Below, one piece after another: positions 10,344-19,985 of a stretch of 64,000 bases of DNA. Position 1 is the first letter of the stretch; every line of letters starts with the position of its first letter. This stretch comes from Effrenium voratum (lineage: Eukaryota > Sar > Dinophyceae > Suessiales > Symbiodiniaceae). The notes below the pieces were generated by a model. That model made no database searches. It worked only from the letters and a program-made list of their open reading frames with translations, and was not told the DNA's origin. Position numbers and translations under genes: made by a program. The stretch is from the NCBI GenBank assembly GCA_963377175.1, contig CAUJNA010000194.1, forward strand, positions 1 to 64,000, given 5' to 3'.

Positions 10344-10534
10344 GGTGCCACTAAACACCAAAAATGGCGAAGAGGGGCACCCCCCGCCTTTTTTCTCGTT
10401 TTTTGGGCGCATTCAAAAGCGGTGTCACTAAACACCAAAAATGGTGAAGAGGGACACCGGGGCTTTTTTTGTCATTTTTGTGGCGCATTCAAAAGCGGTG
10501 TCACGCTGCATCAAAAATGAAGCAGAGTGACACC
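10344..10534. terminator. Three tandem covarying hairpins between convergent viral genes
   Basis: Three 38-nt hairpins start at 10,344, 10,421 and 10,497, spaced 76-77 bp. Outer stems are GGTGCC/GGCACC, GGTGTC/GACACC and GGTGTCAC/GTGACACC; inner stems vary too (CACC/GGTG in copy 2, CTGC/GCAG in copy 3) around a shared CAAAAAT-type loop. Each is followed by a G/C tract and a T-run. They lie exactly between the 3' ends of the methyltransferase-like gene (+) and the capsid gene (-), as expected for bidirectional transcript-end signals. The terminator role is inferred. Confidence 0.6.
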
Positions 10535-10542
10535 GGGCCTTT

Positions 10543-11311
10543 TTAGTCAAGCACAGAGACGCCCGTGCCGGAGAGCGTCGCCAGCTGGTAGGCCACCAGG
10601 TGGATGAACAGGTCCGTCGTCGTGCCGTCCAGGCCCTTTGAAGGTGAACCGGGCAAGGTCGCCCGAGCGGGTGCTGACACCACTCAGCGGCATCTTGGGC
10701 ACGCGCTCGGTGGGAAAGCCGGCAATGAAGCTGTGGCGCAGGTAGCCCACGCGGCCGATGTCGATGTTGCGCACCGTGTCGTCGTAGTACCCGCAAGGAC
10801 GGAGAGGAAGTGGAAGTGCTCCGAGGCTCCCTTCATGGGGTTGTGAGGGTACTGCAGGCTGCCCAGCTGCATCTGAGACTCCAGGAGGCTGTCCTCCTGC
10901 CTGGCCGCGCCGATGGGGGCCACGTCCTGCCCCGGGTTGGCCAGCAAGTGGATCTTGGAGCCCGCGTCGTTGTCCCAAAAGGTCACAAACGCGCCCATGA
11001 GTTTCGTGAAGGCGCGCGCCACGGTGACGTTGCCGCCACGCCGTTCGGGACGCTGGACTGCTGCGTGTGCACCGTGGGGTAGCTGAACAGAGCACACGGT
11101 TGAAGGACTCTACCAGCGCAGAGTCCAGGACGACCTGGGAGGCTAGAACTCGGACGTTCTGGATCTCAAAGTCGGTGCTCAGCGTGGCCCCCGCCGAATG
11201 CGCGCCGGCGTTCTCGGACCGCAGCGCAGTTGTGGCGTCCGCAAACTCAATTTCTATCACCAGGTTCAGCTGCGGCGGCAGCATCTTCCCGCAGCGCAGG
11301 ATGCCCACCAT
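10543..11311 (-). pseudogene. Double-jelly-roll major capsid protein, C-terminal half, frameshifted
   Basis: Read on the minus strand, the order of motifs is that of the C-terminal half of Polinton-like/adintovirus capsid proteins. LNLVIEIEFADATTALRSE comes first, then FEIQNVRVLASQVVLDSALV. A segment near 10,900-11,050 has AFTKLMGAFVTFW and SQMQLGSLQYPHNPM. The last segment reads GDLARFTFKG, then VAYQLATLSGTGVSVLD before the stop at 10,543. Frame changes near 11,075, 10,790 and 10,640 break it. A whole protein of this type is usually 500-650 residues; upstream of 11,311 the sequence passes into short tandem repeats, so the N-terminal half is missing or has been replaced. I recognise the family by motif order, not by a search. 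Confidence 0.58.
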
Positions 11312-11384
11312 GGTGGGGCGCAGCAGCAGTGCTGTGCCTGCTCGGCGTCAAAAGTGCCCGCTTGGCTACCCAGCGCACGCCACT

Positions 11385-11510
11385 TGAACAGTGGCCTGCC
11401 ACTTTCACAGTGGCCCCCTCCACTTGCACAGTGGCCTGCCACTTGAACAGTGGCCTCCATGCCACTTGTACAGCGGCCGCCACTTTCACAGTGGCCCACA
11501 ACGCCTGCTC
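11385..11510. repeat. Short tandem repeat, CCACTT...ACAGTGGCC units
   Basis: About six imperfect units of roughly 19-20 bp (CCACTTGAACAGTGGCC and variants). Each unit is a small near-palindrome (CCACT...AGTGG). The block abuts the broken end of the capsid gene. Confidence 0.65.
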
Positions 11511-11514
11511 CATG

Positions 11515-11765
11515 CGCCTGCTTGGCGCTGTGCCTGCTCGGCACTACCTACAAGTGCCTGCTCGGCACGTCTACTTAAGTGCCTGCTCGGCACTGCGCCT
11601 GCTCGGCACATCTACTTACAAGTGCCTGCTCGGCACTGTGCCTGCTCGGCACATCTACCTACTAGTGCCCGCTCGGCACTGTGCCTGCTCGGCACGTCTA
11701 CTTGAGTGCCTGCTCGGCACTGTGCCTGCTCGGCACATTTACCTAGGTGCCCGCTCGGCACCGCC
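11515..11765. repeat. Tandem repeat built on GTGCCTGCTCGGCAC
   Basis: About ten copies of the near-palindrome TGCCTGCTCGGCA, separated by short spacers such as ATCTACTTACAA. The repeat peptide frames here are not taken as genes. Confidence 0.7.
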
Positions 11766-11865
11766 CTGCCTCCCGCCCACCGCCAAGTTCTCCAGGATGT
11801 ACACCTGACAGGAAAAAAAGGTGGGGGGGTAAGGGGGAGGGGCATTAGGGCTTGAACCACATGAC

Positions 11866-11908
11866 ACGCAAAACCGTGCAAAAAACCAACATGTCAAAAT
11901 GACATGTT
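11866..11908 (+). repeat. Box-plus-hairpin element, copy 4
   Basis: ACGCAAAACCGTGCAAAA (11,866-11,883) is followed by a perfect 9-bp hairpin, AACATGTCA (11,888-11,896) with TGACATGTT (11,900-11,908), loop AAA. The following 100 bp hold degenerate CATGCAAAA repeats. Confidence 0.6.
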
Positions 11909-12108
11909 CAAAATCATGCAAAAACAAGTCATGTCAAAATCATGTCATGCAACCGCACCATGCAAAACCCATGCAAAAACCATGTCAAAAACCATGCAAA
12001 ATCGTGCGAAACAAGAATGCGCGCGGCGCGTACGCTGGCGTCTATGCCGGGCAAGTGGCGCGGCCGGATGGAGGCTTCTATGCCAGGCAGGCGCGGCAGG
12101 AATGTGGC

Positions 12109-12149
12109 GTTGTCCGCAGTGGGTGGTAGAATCCCCCACTGTGGACAAC
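12109..12149. repeat. Hairpin with 15-bp stem
   Basis: GTTGTCCGCAGTGGG (12,109-12,123) pairs with CCCACTGTGGACAAC (12,135-12,149), with one G.U pair and an 11-nt loop. It sits just before the second CTATATGTG palindrome. Confidence 0.6.
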
Positions 12150-12184
12150 TCTACCAAGCCATCGTTAATTTCGCGAAATGTGCC

Positions 12185-12660
12185 ATGGGTCTCAAGGCAA
12201 GCCACTGAACCTCCACTCTCCCCCGGGTCCTTGCTATATGTGCTATATGTGCTATATGGGTCTCACAAGGCAAGCCACTGAACATCCACTCTCCCCGGGT
12301 CCTTGCTATATGTGCTATATGTGCTATATGGGTCTCACAAGGCAAGCCACTGAACATCCACTCTCCCCCGGGTCCTTGCTATATGTACTATATGTGCTAT
12401 ATGGCCCTATATAGCACATATACTACAGATTTTCGCGCGTACAGAATAATATAGCACATATAGTACGTATAGCAAGGAGCTGGGGGAGAGTGGGGGTTCA
12501 GCGGCTTGGCGTGTAAGACCCATATAGCACATATAGCACGTATAGCAAGGAGCCCGGAGACTGTGGGGGTTCAGCGGCTTGGCGTGTAAGACCCATATAG
12601 CACATATAGCACATATAGCAAGGAGCCCGGGGACTGTGAGGGTTCAGCGGCTTGGCGCAC
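12185..12660. repeat. Second large palindrome of CTATATGTG units
   Basis: Three forward units (about 12,195-12,400) and three reverse-complement units (about 12,405-12,655) meet at an AT-rich centre near 12,405. The unit is about 70 bp and has the same composition as at 2,990-3,545. Differences between units (CTGAACC/CTGAACA, CCCCC/CCCC) show they are not freshly copied. Confidence 0.7.
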
Positions 12661-12713
12661 TCTGAATCAAATCGTGGGGGGAGTTCAATGCAGGGAATCC
12701 CTGCATTCCCCAC

Positions 12714-13481
12714 CTCTCTCTTTAGAGGGGGTTTCCCAAATGGATTCTATTCTACCTGAGAGGCTCCTAGCACTCGTCCGTCCAGCATTTGACCTCGTCC
12801 TGCGAAGGATTCGAAGTCTAAAACGCTGCGTGCAGGCGTATGGCTGCAAAATAGTGACCCCTAGATGTGCGCCGCAATTTGGCTCCAGGTTGCATTTCAA
12901 GCGATGTCAACCTTTGCAGGGCTAAGAAAAAAACAAAAAAACAGAAAACAAGGGCCCAAAAAAAGGGGTCCCCGAAAAAAAGGGAAAAGGGGTTTCCTTT
13001 GGCAAAGCCCCAAATGGATTCTATTCTACCTGAGAGGCTCCTAGCACTCGTCCGTCCAGCATTTGACCTCGTCCTGCGAAGGATTCGAAGTCTAAAACGC
13101 TGCGTGCAGGCGTGTGGCTGCAAAATAGTGACCCCTAGATATGCGCTGCAATTTGGCTCCAGGTTGCATTTTTCAAGCGATGTCAAGCTTTGCCAAAGGA
13201 AACCCCTTTTCCCTTTTTTTCGGGGACCCCTTTTTTTGGGACCCCTTGTTTTCTGTTTTTTTTTGTTTTTCTTAGCCCTGCAAAGGTTGGCTCGCTTGAA
13301 ATGCAACCTGGAGCCAAATTGCAAGCATATCTAGGGGTCACTATTTTGCAGCCACACGCCTGCACGCAGCGTTTTAGACTTCGAATCCTTCGCAGGACGA
13401 GGTCAAATGCTGGACGGACGAGTGCTAGGAGCCTCTCAGGTAGAATAGAATCCATTTGAAAAAACCCCCTCTAAAGAGAGA
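12714..13481. repeat. Nested foldback (MITE-like) element
   Basis: The left end, CTCTCTTTAGAGGGGGTTTC, is mirrored at the right end (CCCCCTCTAAAGAGAG, ending near 13,481). Inner arms of about 180 bp, containing TGGATTCTATTCTACC and CGAAGGATTCGAAGTC, are repeated forward at 12,740 and 13,015 and in reverse at 13,290-13,455. Between them are poly-purine/poly-pyrimidine tracts that also mirror each other. It has no coding capacity. The element cuts the 3' end of the integrase that follows. Relatives lie at 29,038-29,150 and 31,643-32,078. Confidence 0.65.
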
Positions 13482-13483
13482 GC

Positions 13484-14210
13484 CAGGCAATCTCCTGTAG
13501 GAGCCCCTGCTTTCGATCGGCTTAACCCTGATCCGAACCATATCCCCGACCTTGATTTCCGGGCGGGTCACCTTGTGCTTGGCCCTGCGCTCGATGTTGC
13601 GCAGAGCAATCTCAGCCATTTCGGGGTCAGAGTAGGCGAGGTTCGGCGCCACCTGCGTGGTAGCGTGCTTCCTTCCGTTGATTTGGCTCAAGATGTCGGC
13701 CAGCATGAGGTGCAACTGCCCGCCGGCCCGCTCCGGCTGCGCGACGCAACATGGCCTCCTTGATGGTGCGGATGGTGCGCTCAGCGAAGTAGGCGTGGCC
13801 CCTGGTCACCTGCTTCTCGATGTCCCAGAAATCCATCAGCTCCTTGAACTCCCTCTTGAACTCGGAGCCGTCGTCGGAGTACACGTTGGCCGGCACCCCC
13901 AGGGCTTGGAACACCTTCTTCATGCCCCGCGGTGGTGCTCGCAAGACGGTCCTTCAGCGGCTCCGCGGCCACTTTTTTGGTCAGCGCATCGATGGCCACC
14001 AGCATGAAGGGGTAGGGCTTGCCTCCGAAGGCCTTCATGTCGGCCAGGTCCTGCAGCTGGTTTATGGGGTCCAGACTCTCTGTGGTTCACCCAGAGACCG
14101 TCCAGAAACGCCTTCACCTCCTCTCTCGAGATGCTGGGGTCGCGCGCCTGAGCCTGCTGCAGCGTCTGCCCGGCAAGCTCGGAGTTACGGAGGCAGCCTC
14201 GGCGCTGCAA
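13484..14210 (-). pseudogene. Second, distinct rve integrase, frameshifted and 3'-truncated
   Basis: On the minus strand the core reads LMLVAIDALTKKVAAEPL near 14,010-13,960. Then comes VYSDDGSEFKREF near 13,880, followed after about 30 residues by AERTIRTIKEAM, so the D-D-E set is complete, unlike the integrase at 1,471. A C-terminal SH3-like region KVGDMVRIRVKP lies near 13,560-13,520, as in Maverick/adintovirus integrases. Several frame changes occur between 13,600 and 14,100, and the end runs into the foldback element at 13,481. The neighbouring fibre gene reads away from it. Having two integrase types in one locus suggests that more than one virus or element inserted here. Confidence 0.65.
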
Positions 14211-16400
14211 ATAGCAGTGCGCTTTCCGGACGACGGAGGGGCCGACGAGGTGGTGGCCGCCATAGGAGAGCAGATCCTGGGCCCCACGGACGTCTCGCTG
14301 TCAAACTGGACGGTTCGCCCGTGGTCCTGGCCACACACACCGCGGGAGTAAGTGTGGACGGCTACACCCTGACCCTGGCGGCGAACCCTTGGAACATCGT
14401 GCGCACCTACAACTTGACCCCGGGCCGAGAGCTCCCCTTCCTGCCGCTACCGGCTCGGCACGGCCTCCAACTTCGTGGTGTACATGTCTACGACCCATTG
14501 TACGGCAGCTTCGTGGGCGACCAGGGTGCCTGGAGCACGGCCAAGATGTACTTCACCGTGCCGCCAAACGGAGTGGCAAAGCTGCACTTTGGGGCGCACT
14601 TCCAGGCGCCGGGCCTGCCCAACCAGACTGCTGGAACGGTGGACGTTCACGGCCTCCAGATCCTGGGCGCAACCCTGGAGACCGGCAACACGGCGGAGGT
14701 GGAGGAGGACACGGCGGCCTTGGCCCTGCTGCTGAAGCACGAGTTCCTCGACGGAGGGGCCGGACGTCACGCTGGCCACCCTGGGCGAGGCGCTGCTGGA
14801 GCCCACGCTCACCACGCTAGGCAATTTTCTGGTGCGCTCCAACAGCCAGAGCTCCGTGGCCTCGGCCAGCTTCACGGTGGGAGGCTTCCAGCTAGAGGGC
14901 TACGCCATGACCCTGAGCGCCTTCGCCTGGAACATCGTGCGCACCTACACGCTGACGCCGGGGAGACGCTACTCCTTCGGCTGCCGGTACAGGCTGGGCT
15001 CCAACTTGGTGATGTACGTCAGCGCGGCCGACAACGACTACGTGGGCGTCACCGGCACCTTCCTCGGCACGCCCTCGCAGGGCGTCTGGAGCACGGCGCG
15101 CCTGGACTTCTCGGCGCCGCCGGGCGGAGTCGCCACTTCGGAGCCTTCAGAGGCTCGATCCCCGGGCTGGTGCAGCAGTCGGCGGGCACGCTGGACCTGT
15201 ACAGCATGCAGATCAGAGCCTCAGCCTTCGAGACGGACCTCTCGGCCACGCTGGACGGGCTCACCGCGCAGGGCAACGTGGGCTGCGACCAGCTGCTGTG
15301 CAACGACGTGAACTGCACTGACGTGTTCACGACGGGCGTGGACGCCTCGGGCGCCATTTCCTGCGCAGCGCTCACAGCCACAGGCACCGTCGCCGGAGCC
15401 ACGCTGTTATTCACAGGGGCCGTGTCAGGTAGCTCGCTGAGCATCACGGGGGCGGCCAGCGTGGGCCTGCTGAGCTCAGCCACCGGAATCACGGGCAGCA
15501 CGTTGACCATCAACAACACGGCCAACGCCGGGAACTTCACCACGGTGGGCGACGTGTCCACGGGCACGCTGACGGCCTCGGGCGCAGCACCGCGGCGAGC
15601 TTCGCAGCCACCGGTGCGCTCACGGGCGCCACGCTGACCATCACCGGGGCGGCCTCCGCGGGCCCGCTGGACTGCGAGAGCCTGGGCTGCACCTTCACGG
15701 CCACGAGCGGCGGAGTGTCGACGGGCAGCGTGGTCTGCGGCGACGTGACGAGCTCGGGCACGGTCTCCGCGCCGCAGCTCTTCGCGTCCAACACGCTCAC
15801 CGTGACCAACACCTCCGACTTCTCGGACGATCTCTTCCTGACGAAGAACTGGGCGGGCTGGAGCAAGCTGCAGATTTCCAACAACAGCGCGGCCTCCGAC
15901 AGCGGCCCGGAGCTGCGGCTGCTGGGCAACAAGAGCGCCAGGGTCTTCCTGGAGCGGGACGGTGGGACGCACCAGTGCGAGCTCATCATGATCAACGACG
16001 AGGCTCTGGTGCAGACGAAGAGCCTCTCGACGCAGCTGTCCTTGACCACGAACCAGAGCAACCCCGGCTGCCTCGTGATCGCGGGCAACACGGGCAACGT
16101 GGTCTGCAACACGAGCTTCACGAATTTGTCGGACAGCAGGGTGAAGACGGAGATGGCCGAGGCCGACGTGGCAGAGCTCCAGCAGCTGTTCGACTCCGTG
16201 GAGGCCAAGCAGTACAAGCGCCCGGACATGAACGAGGACCTGAGGGTGGGCTGACGGGCACCGCGAGGTGGAGCGACGGCACGGAGATGGTCACCCTCGA
16301 CTACTCTCACCTCAACCAGCGTGCTCTGGGGGGTGCGCAAGGGCTTCCAGGCCCGGCTGGACGAGGTGGAAGCCTCGCAAGCCCAGCGGGGGGCCGAAGA
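14200..16400 (+). pseudogene. Fibre protein with two repeated binding-type modules and S74 domain, broken
   Basis: Two related modules of about 110 residues come first. Both carry WNIVRTY, LTPGR, WSTA and a PP-GVA motif (about 14,350-14,650 and 14,880-15,140) and look like beta-sandwich receptor or carbohydrate-binding domains. From 15,170 the sequence is a near-copy of the fibre at 2-1,345. A stretch found in copy 1 after RASAFE is missing here, and the region after 16,250 lacks LGFASDDF...TKWKN, so the S74 domain is cut by a TGA at 16,253 and a deletion. Other frame changes lie near 14,320, 14,440, 14,750, 15,130 and 15,590. The start is unclear. The modular front shows what probably precedes copy 1, outside the window. 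Confidence 0.58.
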
Positions 16401-16404
16401 ACCC

Positions 16405-17895
16405 ATAAGAAACATGGCCGACAGGCGAACCATCAAGGCCGTCTACGAGGATCCCCGCGCCGGTTTCGGCAGCATAGCCAAGGAGGCCGTCTACTTGAGC
16501 GATGGTGTAGTAGCTGAGCAGCGCGGCGGCGATGCTCGAGGCCGTCGCCGTGTCCTGGTCGGCGGCTGAACGGTACGCCGCCAGCGCCGAGGTGATTTGG
16601 TTGGTTGTGAACACGTCCTGGTCCGGGCCCGTCCGGTAGGCCAGCAGCGCGCCCGTGATGGCGGCCTGCGTCTGCGTGTCCTGCGCGCTTGCTGTGCGGT
16701 AATCTCCCAACAGCGCGTCTACCTGCGCCGAGGTGTAGTAGGCAAGCAGTGCGCCTGTGATGGCGCTGGTCGTCTCCGAGTTGTAGTAGGCCAGCAGCGC
16801 AGGCGCAAGGGCCGCGTCCGCCTCTGCGATGGAGTAGCAGTCTGCCGTGATGCTCAGCGTGTCGTCGCCGTTGGCCAGCGCAGCAGAGAGAGGAGCCCCC
16901 AGATGCAGGTTGCGAACGACGTTGCTTCCGCGAACGAGCTCCCAAGTCGTGAAGCCCGCCCAGGCCGGCGCGTTAACAACTCCGCCTCCGGGAAGCTGCA
17001 GGGCGGCGAGCTCCGCGAGGATTGCGTCGAGGGCGCTCTGGAGCGCGGTCTCGCTGGCGGAGAGCGCGGCGTTCGTGGCGTATGAGGCCAGCAGCGTCGC
17101 GTCGGCCTTGGCCCCTGGAGCGCCGTGATGCTGGCGTCCCGGCTAGCAAGCTGCGCTGCGACGAAGGCCTCGGTGGCGAGACCCAGCAGGGCATTTGCTA
17201 TCTTGGTGTCTACCTCCAGCGGCGTGTCCAACCCGTCCACCGTGGAGAGCAGGGAGGCCAGCGCGCTTGCGTCCGCCTTGCCGAGGAGGGCAGCGTCCAG
17301 GGCTGCCGTGGTGACTGCGCCCAAGAGGGCTGCCGCTATCTTAGAGTCCACCTCCGAGAGCAGGGCGTACGAGCGTTGGCCACCTTGGTGTCGACCTCCA
17401 GCGGCGTGATCCTCGCCGCTATGTCTAGGGAGTGCTGGTCCACCACCGTCTTGAGGCCGTAGTTGGCCGCCACCGTGGCCAGCGTGGCGTTATTGGCCGA
17501 GGCGATGGAGCCGTTCATGGCCGCCGTGGTGCTGTAGTTGGACAGCTTCAGGTCCACGCCGTCCGGGGTGCTCTTCGTGGCCACCACGCCCTCCAGTCGA
17601 AGGCCGACTGGTCTGCCTTGTTGGAGAGACCCGTGGTCAGCGAGCTCTGCAGCGCGGCGATGCTGCTTCCGTGCGCGGCCACCTGTCCGTCCGTGGTGGC
17701 CAGGGCCGCCGCCATGGCCAGGGGCGCGATTGCCGGCGCCAGCGCGCTGCCGTCCAGCTTTGAGGCCAGCTCGGCGGTGACTCGGTCGTCCAGGGACTGG
17801 ATGGCCGCCGCGTTGTTGCCGGAGGCTGCCGTGTTCACCGCCAGGTCTGTCACTTGAGCGTAGGGCGTCGCGAGCGAAACTTGAGGCTCAGGCAT
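16405..17895 (-). pseudogene. Coiled-coil fibre protein with ~20-residue repeats, broken
   Basis: ATG 17,895 begins MPEPQVSLATPYAQVTDLAV. The protein has Ala/Leu-rich, register-like repeats such as KADASALASLLSTVDGLD and LEVDTKIANALLGLATEAF. After a VNAPAWAGFTTWELVRGSNV insert come four or five units of the type ITGALLAYR...QDVFTTNQ. This fits the shaft of a trimeric fibre. Frame changes lie near 17,590, 17,370, 17,110 and 16,830. It meets the plus-strand fibre tail to tail near 16,405, which looks like an inversion junction. Bases 16,850-17,270 are nearly identical to 27,440-27,870. Confidence 0.55.
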
Positions 17896-18083
17896 CCCAC
17901 TTGCCGTCCGACACGGAAAAACGAACTCTTCGGAGTTGACCGTTTTGAGCGCTTCTTGCACCAAAAACGGAGCCGGACGGAGCGGTGACATCAGCGGTGA
18001 CAAGCTCGGCGGGCTGACGGGCCGCGGGCCGAAACCTCGGCGGGCTGTGAGCCAGGTCCTCGGCGGGCTGTCGGGCCGCGGAA

Positions 18084-18272
18084 GTGGTGACTCCCGCAGG
18101 GATCATCTCCTTATTCGAATAAAAGGAAAAAACACTTTAGTGTTTAGTTCGCACTTCAGTTTGCAAACAGCCCCAGTCATTTGAACACACATGTTCTGCA
18201 TTTGTACTTATGTGTGACACCTGGCTTTGGCTCAGGGTGGGAGGGAGGGTGACCTACACGGTCGTTTTGAAA
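18084..18272 (+). repeat. A1 repeat of the 18-24 kb element
   Basis: This 189-bp repeat starting GTGGTGACTCCCGCAGG is repeated at 23,493-23,681, seemingly without change. It contains an ATTCGAATAAAAGG palindrome-like core and probably carries promoter functions. Confidence 0.8.
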
Positions 18273-18480
18273 TGCCATGGGCGCGTGCTGTTCTCGTCGC
18301 AGAACAATCATTGTGACGCGCTGGAGGAATTTGGTTATCCAATTCTTTCGTGTTCGGCGTTTGCAACAGCTGTTCCACAACGTTGGCAGTTATTTGAACC
18401 AGAGGTTCTCACGTGTTTTCCTCACGCAGGTGTCCCGGCGCTTTCCGCTGAAATAGCCTTGCACCGCTCTATATGGCTTT

Positions 18481-19740
18481 TTGGTTCGCGTTCGCGAGGA
18501 GTTCCAGGATGGTGGCGGCCTTCAGAACCCGAGCGGCCTCTGCGAGGCAGCGAAGCGCTGGCAGAAAATCCGGTTTTGCAGGGGGCTAGTGGCGAGGATT
18601 TTTCTGCACCTGGACAAGCTTCGAGCGGGGCTAGTGGCGAGGATTTTTCTACACCTGGATATGCTTCGAGTATACCTCCAGGCGGCGGGGAGTCTTCAGC
18701 TCAATTTGCGGGCGCAGATGATGTTTTGGGCGCTGAACTGGCTAGGAAAGCGAAATTCGCGGCTAGAGGCTGAGGCTCCCCTGCCGGAAGATGTGGATAC
18801 TGGAGGGGCTGCCAGTATGCAGCCCGTGCCCGCAGATGCACCCCCGGGGGGTCCGGTGATGCGACCGGTTCCAGCGCCTGTTGAAGCACCCTTGGATCTA
18901 GGCAACAGCGGCTGGAGCAGGAAATTAGAGGCAGCCTATTATAGCACGGTTCCTATGAGCAGTACAGCTATGCGGGCAGTACCTTCAGAAGTGCCCCATG
19001 GCAGGGCGAATGAAGTGTCTCAAAGTTTGGAGTCCACGCTCTTGCATCTACCGCGCGAAGAGGGTGATAGTCGGCCTGCTTCAGGCTCGGGTGATGAAGT
19101 GGAATCTGGCCCGATCTCAGATGTTGCCGAACAAGATGAGCCAAAGGAGAAGCGCGATGCGCAAGGAGACGTTGGCCACCCCTCGCATTTTTCTGGCCTG
19201 GTATCCCCTTCACGGTCAGCTGACCAGCAGCTATTGACGGTTGAGGCAGGAGCGGTTCAACCGGCGCGGGGCCCGGACACTCTTGTTGTCTTATGCGCCT
19301 CGCAAGTTGCTAAGACAGAGAGGAACCCATGGGGGATTCCGGAGTCAGGGTGCCATTGTGTTCGGCTGCCTGCGCTGGACATCATTGACGACGGAGCAGT
19401 TTTCTTGGCTTCGGGGGGGACTAGGATGGTTATGGCCTTGAAGAAGCCGGACTCAATGGTGGTAAAGCTGGCCTGGCACCAGGAAGCCAACCAGCGCGAA
19501 GCCGAATTTGCCAGAACAGGAGCCTCCGCAGTTTGCAATACCATTGCAACAGGACCGGCGGAACTGAATGTTGGCGGCGAGTTTTTCAGAGCGCACAGGG
19601 GGCGCTGTGGAGGGGCCTGGCAGCAAACCATGGTGCGACTTCCGCCCAACTGGTTTTGTGCTGGGGGCACTCGGGCCTTTCGAGTTTTTCTTGCGTGGCA
19701 GGACCAAAGGTCCAAACCATGGGGATCCAGGGCCTTGTAA
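18481..19740 (+). CDS. Unknown retroelement ORF1
   Basis: An open frame of ~419 codons; the first ATG in frame is at 18,661, so the start is uncertain. The first part has a short internal duplication (GLVARIFLHLDKLRAG / GLVARIFLHLDMLRVY). The middle is rich in Pro, Glu and Ser (TGGAASMQPVPADAPPGGPV) as in disordered Gag-side proteins, and the C-terminal 150 residues look folded (GCHCVRLPALDII, ASGGTRMVMALKK). No motif is recognised. It ends 246 bp before the Gag-like ATG at 19,986. Its position after A1 parallels the accessory ORFs of elements A and B. Confidence 0.4.
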   Translation: MVRVREEFQDGGGLQNPSGLCEAAKRWQKIRFCRGLVARIFLHLDKLRAGLVARIFLHLDMLRVYLQAAGSLQLNLRAQMMFWALNWLGKRNSRLEAEAPLPEDVDTGGAASMQPVPADAPPGGPVMRPVPAPVEAPLDLGNSGWSRKLEAAYYSTVPMSSTAMRAVPSEVPHGRANEVSQSLESTLLHLPREEGDSRPASGSGDEVESGPISDVAEQDEPKEKRDAQGDVGHPSHFSGLVSPSRSADQQLLTVEAGAVQPARGPDTLVVLCASQVAKTERNPWGIPESGCHCVRLPALDIIDDGAVFLASGGTRMVMALKKPDSMVVKLAWHQEANQREAEFARTGASAVCNTIATGPAELNVGGEFFRAHRGRCGGAWQQTMVRLPPNWFCAGGTRAFRVFLAWQDQRSKPWGSRAL

Positions 19741-19985
19741 GGGGACACACCTAAATTCCGGATGTGTTTCGACCAGACCGAGTCGCGCGCAGTGAAATGC
19801 TGTGTCGGTTTGCGCTCTGGTGACGTTTTTCTCCATGGTTTGGGGGTCGCCCCCCCCCCCCCTCATAAGGGGCTCTGTTTCTTTGGGGATGGCTGAACAA
19901 ACTTCCTCTTTTACAGGTGCGCTTGTTTCATGCTTGCTTGCGAGTTTTGTCGCATCAAGTTACAGGACCGGCGTGTCTCAGGGAC

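Noticed and set aside
18220..18240. TTTGGCTCAGGG as a relic of the dinoflagellate spliced leader
   Set aside because: Only about nine consecutive bases resemble the spliced leader end (TTTTGGCTCAAG) and the rest does not match; it is part of the A1 repeat.
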